From positions 135,417-161,263 of the forward strand of contig BFEA01000398.1 of NCBI GenBank assembly GCA_003427395.1: a stretch of 25,847 bases of DNA, read 5' to 3'. This stretch comes from Chara braunii. Its lineage: Eukaryota; Streptophyta; Charophyceae; Charales; Characeae. This document shows, piece by piece, positions 1 to 7,754 of this stretch. Positions within the stretch are counted from its first letter, which is position 1. Each line of letters begins with the position of its first letter. The notes under the pieces were generated by a model, which saw only the letters and a list, made by a program, of their open reading frames with translations, was not told the origin of the DNA and did not search any database. The position numbers and the translations under genes were made by a program.

Positions 1-1157
1 CCTTGATGTTGGTGTCCTCTTGATGAAGCTTCTTCTTCTTGCACAATCCCTTCTTGGCTATGGCTTCCTTCTTCTCCAAGTCTTTCTCTCCTCCTCCCTT
101 GCTTTCTCTCAGGCTATGGCAAACTCTCCCAACTATGGTTATGGAGTCCTCCCTTCTAGGAGGGCTAATGGGGTTCCTCTAGCTTCTCCTTCTCTCCTAC
201 ACCCAGGAGGGATATGGCGGATCACCTCCCAAGTGTCTCTCCCACCATCACTATCCTCTAGAGTCCTCCCCACTACCTCTTACTCTCCTCTAAGCTCTCC
301 CACTGGCATGGGCTCCTCCCCTCTCCCCCCAAGCGCAAAGGTGCTCCTGTGAGCTCACTTGGGCAGGGCACTTCTCATGCAAACGTGTGAGTAGCGGACT
401 GCATCCTCAGCTTATGTAGGCTGAAACCAGCAGTCCGGCCAGCCCATGAGCCTCCCCATGAGCCTTGAGATGAACCGAGATACCCCCAAGGCAAAATTCC
501 CTCACTAGGCCCTCCTGGAGGTACCTGGGCCTCATTTTGGCCAAGTGCATGCCGTCCAAGTGGTTGGTACCAACTCGGACTGCCTCTTGGCCTACCCCGG
601 CCTCTTTTTCATTGCTCAAATGTTGCCCCCTAGGGTCCAAATGCCCAAGGGAGAGCAATACTTGAAATACCTTTTTCTCGATTTTTTCAAGTTTCGGCCT
701 ATTTTGAGTAGGCCGGAGCATTTTTTCATATGACGGCACATTTTCAGCCTTAGATCTGGCTGAGATCCAAGGCCAGCAATAATCCGAGCTACCCCCTAGT
801 AGCCCTTGCTTCAATTTTGAGCCCCTAAGTCCAGTTTTCCAATTTTAAATGCAAGTGACTCTCTTTTAAGGCCAAATGCACTGTTTTGTCATTTTCCCTT
901 TTTTGTTTCTTTCCATTTTGGGCTGCCACCTCATTCCGAAGCTAGCCATTTTGAGCTGGCCCACAAAAAACGGCTAGTTCCTCTCTACCATGAGATCTGA
1001 TCTCAGATCCATGGCCCAAAAGAATACCGACCACCTCGTTTTTGCATTTCCTCTCAATTTCAACTTTTTAATTAAGATTTTATTGAGATATGACCCTAAG
1101 AGCCATATCTCTGCAATCCGGATTGCCCTCCCTCATTCTAGGAGGGATGAGGTCACT
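1..1157. other. Gene-poor, pyrimidine-rich stretch
   Basis: No gene is recognisable on either strand. The + strand is rich in C and T, which keeps frames open by composition alone. An open frame at 20-352 looks signal-peptide-like (Leu-rich start) but lacks an ATG with support and encodes only low-complexity Ser/Pro/Leu sequence. A minus-strand frame at 407-814 has no motif I know. A nested inverted repeat is present at 395-437 and is described separately. Confidence 0.5.
395..437. repeat. Nested inverted repeat (CGGACTGC family)
   Basis: CGGACTGC at 395-402... pairs with GCAGTCCG at 430-437. Inside the loop, TCAGC (407-411) can pair with GCTGA (420-424), giving a two-step hairpin. The outer arm is the same sequence as the arms of the hairpins at 1529, 2057, 2218 and 2821, so it belongs to a recurring local family. 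Confidence 0.6.
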
Positions 1158-1158
1158 G

Positions 1159-1193
1159 TTGGGACCTGCNAGTCCCTACTGTGCAGGTCCCAA
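1159..1193. repeat. Perfect 11-bp inverted repeat
   Basis: TTGGGACCTGC (1159-1169) pairs exactly with GCAGGTCCCAA (1183-1193) around a 13-base loop. The loop starts with the only ambiguous base of the window (N at 1170). The core GGGACC..CAGTCCC recurs at 2629-2647 and 3879-3897. Confidence 0.75.
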
Positions 1194-1528
1194 TAGGCCG
1201 GCACACTCTCCTCCACTCTTTTCTCCCTTTTTGTCTCATTCTCCCTCCTTTTTCTCTCATTTTTCTTTCTTTTTCTTTTATTTCTGTTGTGACAAGTGTC
1301 AAACTGCTGTGCACCCTCTTTCTAGGCCCTAGGGCCTCATTCAAGGCCAAGTTCATGGCTGTTACATGGCGGTTACATCTCGGATTCCAATAATGGCACC
1401 CCCATGCTCCTAGGGGGCTCCATTTTGCTCCCGTTTGTCCAATTTTGAGCCTCTGTTGCTCCGATTTTCTAAGGGCGGCCTTTTTCTCATGTTGAGCCTC
1501 TCAAGGCTCTATTTTCTTATGCCTTGCT

Positions 1529-1548
1529 AGTCCGAGATATCCCGGACT
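1529..1548. repeat. Hairpin AGTCCG-N8-CGGACT
   Basis: AGTCCG at 1529-1534 and CGGACT at 1543-1548 enclose an 8-base loop. It is one of four hairpins in this region with the same arms and the same loop length. Confidence 0.6.
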
Positions 1549-1614
1549 GCTGGGCAGCCTTCCCCACATCCTTGTTTCACTTTTCTTTTTCCCATGACTC
1601 TCTCACTTGCTCCT

Positions 1615-1673
1615 ACTAGTGCTTGCACTAGTGGTGCTAATATTTTTCACCGTCTAGATCCTCGATCTCGACG
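1615..1673. repeat. Double-hairpin module, copy A
   Basis: The first hairpin is ACTAGT-gcttgc-ACTAGT (1615-1632). The second is CGTCTAGAT (1651-1659) against ATCTCGACG (1665-1673) with one mismatch and a 5-base loop. The same pair of hairpins, in the same order and spacing, occurs at 3069-3130. Confidence 0.7.
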
Positions 1674-1890
1674 GCGCCACCTGCTTACACAGTTATTCCT
1701 TGTGTTTGCTCATGGTTCCCTTGGGACATCCCAAGTCCCGGCCATTTTCCTACATGCTAGTTCCATTTCTTTGTCCCGCCGGCTGTCCCGCCGGCTCGTG
1801 TCCCGTTTTTTCGTCTTTTATTCTTTAGACCCATTTGGTCCCCTGCAACATTCCGGACGGCGTCCCATTTTTATGTTTTAAGGGCCTATT

Positions 1891-2537
1891 GCCCTTGGTG
1901 GTCCCATCGTTTCTCCATGTGTGCCGATTTTTCTAGGTCGTGAGATTTTATCTCACGGTTGCCGTTTACCGTCTTTACTTGCTCCTTGCCGAAATTGATC
2001 CTTTCTAGCCTTCCGGGCTTGCCGTAGCCCATTCCCCTTTGGCCTTGGCATCCCCATGCAGTCCGTAATTTCTCGGACTGCAGTCATGGCTGTTTTCCAT
2101 ACCCATATCCCCACAACTTGCCCCATGTTGAAAGAAAATGAAACGTTAAATTTTTTAGTGCATCTGGACTTAATATTGGCTCCGGATGCACATAGAACAT
2201 GTGTTTTCTCTCCCCCATGCAATCCGTTGCAACTCGGACTGCAATGGGGGTTAATTCCTTAGCCCCAATGCCCCACAGCTAGCCCCTACTCAAAAGAAAA
2301 AGAAACGGCCAATTCCCAAGTGCATTCGGCCTTGATTTTGACTCCGGATGCACCTAAAACATGTGTTTCACCTCACGCACGTATTCCGTTTTATTCCGGT
2401 TGCAAGAGGCCTTGATTTTCTTTGATTTTCTCTACAAAAATAAAAAAAAATAAAAGTCATTTGTAACCGCCATATTCCAGAATGAATCTGGTCACGGATG
2501 AATGTCTCTCCGCAAGTGACCGTTTTTGACCGTTAAG

Positions 2538-2540
<3 letters not shown>
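1891..2540. other. Non-coding stretch with duplicated segments and hairpins
   Basis: No gene is seen. A segment of about 95 bp at 2122-2216 recurs with divergence at 2284-2376, offset 162 bp. Both copies share GAAA..GAAACG, GTGCAT, and TCCGGATGCA followed by ACATGTGTTT. Hairpins of the AGTCCG-N8-CGGACT family lie at 2057-2082 and 2218-2243. The latter is flanked by CCCCCA and TGGGGG, which extend the stem past a one-base bulge. Confidence 0.55.
2057..2082. repeat. Hairpin TGCAGTCCG-N8-CGGACTGCA
   Basis: The 9-base arms at 2057-2065 and 2074-2082 are perfectly complementary around an 8-base loop (taatttct). This is the best-preserved member of the local hairpin family. Confidence 0.7.

Positions 2541-2601
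<61 letters not shown>
2541..2601. repeat. 61-base poly(T) run
   Basis: This is an uninterrupted run of T on the + strand, so poly(A) on the minus strand. It immediately precedes duplicated copy B. It could be the tail of an inserted retroposed sequence oriented on the minus strand, or a simple microsatellite. No target-site duplication was found by eye. Confidence 0.9.
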
Positions 2602-2604
<3 letters not shown>

Positions 2605-2626
2605 TTTCTCCTCCTTTCTTGGATAG

Positions 2627-3335
2627 CAGGGACCTACCAGTCCCTACCTATGATAGTCCCTACTGACGGCCAACTCACTCACTCCCTGTAACTCTTTTTG
2701 TCTTATTCTACCCCATTTTCTTTTCTTTTCTCTCTTTTTTTTGCCTGCCAAGTGTCAAGTGGCCGTTAAGGCTCTTTTCTAGCCTCTTCCTCTTAGTTTT
2801 GGCCCTTCCTATGCTCAAGGTGCAGTCTGTTATTTCTCGGACTGCAATAATGACCTTCCCATGCCCATGGGAGCCTCCTTTTACTCCTACACGTTTCCCA
2901 TAATGGTCCCTCCTACTCCGATTTTCTCTCGGAGGGCTATTTTTCACATGGGGTTTTATTTGACTGTATTTTCTTGAGGGAGGCTGATCCGAGATTTTTC
3001 AGATTGCTCCCATGCCTCCCACTTCAGTTTTCTTTGCTTTCCGTTTTCCTTTTGGCCTTCCCGTTTGCCACCACTAGTACTTGCACTAGTGGTGCTAATA
3101 TTCTTGGTCGTCAAGATGTCGATCTTGACGGCGTACCTTGCATTTATTATTTTTCCTCATGTGGTGCCGCCGTTTCTTCTTGGGACTTTCACATGTCCCC
3201 GCCACTTCTCCCGTTGGTGGTCCCCGACACTTAGTCCCATCGGTGGTCCCCGACACTTAGTCCCGCCGGTGGTCCCCGACACTTAGTCCCGTCGGCGGTC
3301 CCCGACACTTAGTCCCGTCGGTGGTCCCCGACACA
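2627..3335. repeat. Diverged duplicated segment, copy B
   Basis: This is the partner of copy A at 1159-1890 and carries the same ordered landmarks: GGGACCTACCAGTCCCTAC at 2629-2647, CTCCGATTTTCT, and the double-hairpin module at 3069-3130. It contains a hairpin at 2821-2846 (TGCAGTCTG, 8-base loop, CGGACTGCA) and ends in a 26-bp tandem repeat that copy A lacks. Confidence 0.6.
3069..3130. repeat. Double-hairpin module, copy B
   Basis: Hairpin one has 10-base perfect arms, CACCACTAGT (3069-3078) and ACTAGTGGTG (3085-3094), with loop acttgc. Hairpin two has 9-base perfect arms, CGTCAAGAT (3109-3117) and ATCTTGACG (3122-3130), with loop gtcg. Copy A at 1615-1673 has the same architecture with different bases in the second stem. 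Confidence 0.8.
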
Positions 3336-3336
3336 T
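3212..3336. repeat. 26-bp tandem repeat, about 4.8 copies
   Basis: Units beginning GGTGGTCCCCGACACTTAG start at 3216, 3242, 3268, 3294 and 3320, exactly 26 bp apart. They differ mainly at the two or three bases before the GG. The last unit is cut short after CCCCGACACA. Confidence 0.92.
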
Positions 3337-4053
3337 TTCGCCCCGGACGCCATTATTTTTACTTAGTCTAATGCGGCCCCGGGTGCCTTACCCCGAGGTG
3401 TCCCATGCCCCTTGGGCGTCTTGTCGTCCCATAGCGACCTCTCTCCTTAGTCTTTCCTTGCGCCTTGTGCGTGCCGATCTCTTTTGGTCGTGGGCCTCTG
3501 CTCCAAGACTCTCGTAGGTGGCCTCCATGTTGGCCCCTCATTTCCTGACTTCCCACGGGCTCTGGACCGCCCATCTCTTAGCTTCCTCATTCCCTTATTG
3601 CTGTCGCGCTGCAATTGTTAGTTCAAAGGGCCCTTTGGCCTTGGTCTTATTGCATTCTGATGGCCCTCCCGACCTCCTGCTATGTTCTATGTGCCCCTAT
3701 TCTTGCGCTCGCTCGCTTGCCGTCGCTAGTTTTTTCCTCCTGTGGTTCTCTCCTCAGGGCATCACTCCCTTCTGCGGCCTAATTCTTTGTCTTTTCTCTC
3801 TCCTGCTTCCTCACTCCAGATTTCTCTGTTGTGCACAAATTGTCCGTATTCAATCTCTCGAGTGATGGAAAGTTATTCGGGACCCACCAGTCCCGACACA
3901 TTCCCCCCAATCATTCGCGATGTCCTCATCGCGCACCAATCTCTTGTTAGTGGATTTTGGAGGGATCGACGGGAGAGGAGGATGGGATGTTATGGGCGGT
4001 CAGTTTGCGAGGGTCCGTTCCGTTTTTTTCCCATTCCTTTCTTAATGTTTTCC
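3337..4053. other. Gene-poor stretch between repeat mosaic and methyltransferase remnant
   Basis: No gene is recognised. On the minus strand 3654-3388 reads as a basic protein-like stretch interrupted by TAA (3595-3597) and TGA (3538-3540). This strand is purine-rich, so openness is weak evidence. Notable sites are the third copy of the GGGACC..CAGTCCC motif (3879-3897) and the hairpin at 3916-3933. Confidence 0.4.
3916..3933. repeat. Hairpin CGCGATG-TCCT-CATCGCG
   Basis: Seven-base perfect arms with a 4-base loop. The same stem, with loop TCCC, occurs at 5410-5427. The two copies bracket the methyltransferase remnant and the 63-bp tandem repeat. Confidence 0.75.
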
Positions 4054-4641
4054 TTAGCTTCCGCCCCTTGGGGTGGAGGAGGGTATGGGGGAGTCTAAGG
4101 TTCTACAACTTAGACCAGGTTGCTCATTTCCGTCATAGCTTTGCCTCTTTATCTTTCCCTCAATCGAGACGTGAACTTCCTCTTCAGTCAACTCTGTATA
4201 TCTAGCAGGGCAGCCCATAATTCTTTCGCCTTCAGTAACATGAAGCAGACGAGGCTCTCCTCGCTTCATGCACTTAACTACTTGTACGCTTGCTTTATTC
4301 CCAGGGTCACAATTTGTTGTCATAACACAATTGGTTTTCTTATTTTATGCCTTGGCTTTGTTGATAACAAATTGTTGGTAAGTTTTCGGATGCGACTCAA
4401 TGTTAGGCATTTGCTCCGGAAGGGAGATGTTCGTCCAGTACAACTGTCGTCTTTGTTGTGGTGATGCCCACTTTGAATCAGCGAGCCCAGGCACAACTCC
4501 CCTTAAGTGTTTCGTAATCTCAAATCTATCTTCCCATTTCATTGAGAAAACATTCTTGGGCAGAAACCATTTTGGTCTCGCCTCATTCATTACTCTTAGA
4601 GTCAGAAAAAAATAATCTACTTTTCGGCCCGTGCAATCCAT
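4054..4641 (-). pseudogene. DNMT3-like DNA (cytosine-5) methyltransferase, C-terminal remnant
   Basis: The minus strand reads in one frame from 4641 to 4054 with a single TAA at 4345-4347. Order and spacing match the C-terminal half of DNMT3-type C5 methyltransferases: TGR followed by a hydrophobic stretch, then RPKWFLPKNVF (motif VI region, normally ENV), ITKHL..VPGLADSKWASPQQRRQLYW (motif VIII region), then MTTNCDPG and a GERIMGCPARYTEL block like the region before motif IX. The motif VI glutamate, which helps the target cytosine, is lysine here, so the piece would be inactive even without the stop. Motifs I and IV (the PCQ cysteine loop) are not found upstream, where in-frame stops occur. 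Whether it is a dead host gene exon or cargo of a mobile element is open. The family call is fairly secure, the DNMT3 subtype somewhat less. Confidence 0.72.
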
Positions 4642-4797
4642 GTTCTCCCGTTATTCTTTCCTCAGTCTCATGCTTAGCCAGTTCCCATGTATTTTTCCCA
4701 TGTCATTTTGCCCAGCTTATGTGTGTCATCCTCATTCGTCCTTTCTCGTATCCAGGCTTTAAAATGCACATTACTGAATCCCTCTTATTCACATCTT

Positions 4798-5345
4798 TCT
4801 TCTGGCCTCTTGCCAGACCTCTCTCATACTCATGCAAAGTCCATTATACCTGTATCTTTTTTTTGTGCATCTTGCGAGACTTTTCCTTAGGTCTACGCAA
4901 AGCCAATTTCACATATCTTTCTTTTCTGAACATCCTGCAAGACCTTCTCTCAAGCCCATGCTAGGTCAAATACTCATCCATTTCTCTCCTGGACATCTTG
5001 CCAGGTCTCTTCTCAAGCTCATGCAGAATCATTCACACATCTTTTCCTCATCTGGACACCTTGCCAGGCCTTTCCTCAAGCTCATGGAACGTCAATTGCC
5101 AGACCTTTTCTCAAGCCTTCGCAAAGTCAATTACTCATCCATTCTTTTCTTCTGGACATCTTGCCAGACCTTTTCTCAAGCCTGCGCAAAGTCAATTACT
5201 CATTCTTTCTTTTCTTCTGGACATCTTGCCAGATCTTTTCTCAAGCTTATGCAACGTTAATTATTCATCAATTTCTCTTCTGGACATCTTGCCAGACCTT
5301 TTCTCAAGCCTGCGCAAAGTCAATTACTCATTCATCCTTACGCTC
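4798..5345. repeat. ~63-bp tandem repeat, about 9 copies
   Basis: The unit has the form TCTGGACATCTTGCCAG, then a CTTTTCTCAAGC block, then CGCAAAGTCAATTACTCAT. Starts fall near 4800, 4864, 4925, 4987, 5051, 5151, 5216 and 5279, so spacings are 61-65 bp. One interval of 100 bp contains a fused partial unit at about 5096-5125. The copies on the right are the most alike. Both strands are mostly open across several units. On the minus strand the ~21-codon repeat would be Lys/Arg-rich (a recurring LEKRxGKMSRR pattern). Confidence 0.9.
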
Positions 5346-6608
5346 ATGGTATCCTTCTCTCTTGCACGCTTTTTCTTCGGTAGATGGCACACCTTCCCCT
5401 CACTCAAAACGCGATGTCCCCATCGCGCGACTGGTTCTCACTCGGAGGTACGCAGACCTTTGGCCCACCAACCGCAGTCAAGGACACAAACCCGTCCGCT
5501 TCACAAAAGGAAGAGTGACCAACTCCTCCCCAGCGAATGACGCCTCATCCTTCTACTCAGTCCGACCTTTCTTTTCTTACGTGTCGAGCACCAATACTGA
5601 GGTTCCTCCTCACGTCTGGCAGGCAGGTCCAATCCAAGCCTTTCAGGGCCTCGTCTAGCCGTACGAGCGTTCCTCGCGAATCGTTCCTCCCGAGTGGTAA
5701 TTTTCTGGATCCGGCCTCTTCCTTTCAAGAGAGTAAGGGTTCTCAATTAGTTCACGAGTGCAGTTACGAAGACCTCGCAATTAGTCCCGAAGCGGTGGTA
5801 ATGCTCCGGCGGGGCGGTGTCAATGCCCCGTGGTGGTTGTGGCTTCCACCCGGTACCACGCCCAATTACTCCCTCTGGACAGTGCTGCTCAACTTAACGC
5901 GAGCCGCCGTGGTCCATTCCAAGCGGTCGTGCCGCCCCTCAACGGCATGGTGTGTGGTTGGGGAGAACAAATGAGACTAGAAAAAGAATGGCTCTCTTGC
6001 CCATTTGGTTCTCTCACCCTTCGACGTTTAGGTGTTCAACACGAGGCGCAACTTGAACTTCCTGACTAGAGCTCGTTGTCGGGGTCAGTTCCGGACGTCC
6101 CGCACCGATCCAAGTGGTAGGTGCCTTGGTCCTTTAACCCTCATCCCCTTACAAGAGGAACAGGTCGCGCTGAGACTTATTCCCTTACAGCAATAGAGGT
6201 CTTGGGGTCGCGGTGCGAGCACCGGTATCCCCCTCCTGCTGAGGTCAAAGACTAGAAAAAGAAAAAATTCATTTCAAGGCTATTTCCAAGTTCATTTCAA
6301 GTTGTCTAGGGTCCCCTGCCTATGCAATGCAATATTCAATCCTCAATCATTCAATCCAATGTTATTTCCAAGGCTGATTCTCATGGCTGGTCCGACAGCC
6401 TCTCATCAACAAGGTCACCCACATGGCTGGTCTGGATGTAATTCTCTTAATAGTATTTCTCAAGACTGACCCTTCTGCCCACTCAATCCTCAATTTTCTC
6501 ATTCCTCAACACCCAATCTCGGTGACCGTTCCAACGGTCCCTGCCCTTCTTGACTTTAAGGCTTCGCCTTCTTTATCCTGTCCTTCTCATTCACATCTTT
6601 CTTTCGCC
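5346..6608. other. Gene-poor stretch
   Basis: No gene, RNA or domain is recognised. The base composition is balanced from about 5500 to 6250, unlike the C/T-rich flanks. The hairpin at 5410-5427 lies at its left edge. Open frames on the + strand (for example 5537-5974) carry no motif I know. Confidence 0.4.
5410..5427. repeat. Hairpin CGCGATG-TCCC-CATCGCG
   Basis: Seven-base perfect arms with a 4-base loop, differing from the copy at 3916-3933 at one loop base. GCGC follows in both. Confidence 0.75.
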
Positions 6609-6760
6609 CCCTTGGATATTTCAGCGACCGACCCACCGACATTTTCCATCTCTTCCTCTCATCCTATTGGCTATTTCAATGACCAACCCACCTTTCCATT
6701 TATCTCATCCAATTGGCTATTTCAATGACCGACCCATCGGCTTTTTCCATCTCTTATTGC
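6609..6760. repeat. 46-55-bp tandem repeat, three diverged copies
   Basis: A block of the form TTGG.TATTTCA..GACC.ACCCA followed by a TTTCCATCTC-like stretch occurs with starts at 6614, 6669 and 6715. Copies two and three are the closest, sharing GGCTATTTCAATGACC. Confidence 0.75.
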
Positions 6761-6870
6761 TCATTCCAGCACGTTCTCAATCAACCTTTCTCAATCAAAT
6801 ATGCAGGGGCCCCCAGTGCCTATTTAAAAAGGAATGACCCTTGTCAGGGGTCATTCCCGAACAACGTGGT

Positions 6871-7055
6871 CAGGGTCGTTCTTTTCCATTCTCAAGTCGA
6901 ACAGGCTGGTTAGGGTCATTCCTTTCCATTCTCAAGTCGAACAGCCTGGTTAGGGCCATTCCTTTCCATTCTCAAGTCGAACAGCCTGGTTAGGGTCATT
7001 CATTTTCATTCTCAAGTTGAACAGTCTGGTTAGGGTCATTCCTTTCCATTCTCAA
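6871..7055. repeat. 40-bp tandem repeat, about 4.6 copies
   Basis: Units of the form AGGGTCATTCCTTTCC..CTCAAGTCGAACAG.CTGGTT start at 6871, 6911, 6951, 6991 and 7031, exactly 40 bp apart. A more degenerate part-unit precedes them from about 6840. The last unit stops at 7055. Confidence 0.92.
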
Positions 7056-7754
7056 TGTTAGTGCCCGAGGGGGTGGGCCTCGAGGTTACGGATCCCATTT
7101 CTGTCTTGGAGGTTAGAAGATGGCCATCTTATTTTTTGCGTACTGTTCTCTTTCTTCCATTCCTCATAATAATGTACCATCCATGCGTACATCCGACTTA
7201 GCGTCTAGCACTCGAGTTGGGGCTCGCGACCCCAAGCAGCACTAGCCCACCCGGTCGTTCATCCATAACAAAAGACAAAGACGCCCCTTCCATTTTCACT
7301 CTTCCTGATCACTCAGGTTTCAGTTATTCTCAGTCTCATTCATGACTCAGTTGGATTAGGCTCCTAGGGAAGGAGTGTTTTTCACGCCCCTTAACCCATA
7401 GGTTCCCTAACCTCTCTTGTACTCGACCAATCATTCAATGCCATGGTTCGCTCGTCAATCCGTACTCAAGGTTTTCCCCTCTCAAAAACATAATCATTAT
7501 TCCATCCAGAATTCACAATACACCCTCTCCCAATTGGTCTCATCCCAAATCTCATGTCTTTGTCTTATGTACCCTAGGTAGCTCATCCAAAAAAATAGCC
7601 TCAAAAACTATTTTCTATCTTATCGTGACACAACCTTAGCTGACCCTCTTTTCACTTCATCCTTAGCAAGCTTGCCCATACTATACACGTTCTCGTCATT
7701 CTCATATCTCTACAGACAGAAAAACAGCGATCTTTTTCAATGCTAAGTCAACAC
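7056..7754. other. Gene-poor stretch downstream of the minus-strand ORF
   Basis: No gene is seen. If the minus-strand ORFs form one retroelement, its 3' LTR would be expected in or below this stretch. I compared it by eye with sequence above 19665 and above 15608 and found no long direct repeat. Confidence 0.4.

Larger units (their letters stand above)
1159..1890. repeat. Diverged duplicated segment, copy A
   Basis: This segment aligns in order with copy B at about 2627-3335. Shared landmarks are the GGGACC..AGTCCCTAC block (1161 and 2629), a pyrimidine tract, AAGTGTCAA, a CTCCGATTTTCT block, the double-hairpin module (1615 and 3073) and the GTCCC..GCC stretch after it. The offset between copies is about 1,460-1,470 bp throughout. 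The copies are strongly diverged and carry no ORF I recognise. They could be non-autonomous element copies or an old segmental tandem duplication. Confidence 0.6.

Noticed and set aside
20-352. Secreted protein suggested by a Leu-rich start on the + strand
   Set aside because: No supported ATG at the frame start, and Ser/Pro/Leu low complexity driven by the C/T-rich strand.
3388-3654. Basic coding remnant on the minus strand
   Set aside because: Two internal stops, no motif, and purine bias that lowers stop frequency by chance. Kept only as a note in the region entry.
3518-3865. Cysteine-rich + strand ORF
   Set aside because: Cys and Leu come from TGC/CTC-type words of the pyrimidine-rich strand. 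No spacing pattern typical of a cysteine-rich fold.
4832-5658. Hydrophobic repeat proteins on the + strand across the 63-bp repeat
   Set aside because: Several overlapping frames are open at once, as expected from tandem C/T-rich units. Unit length drifts off multiples of three.
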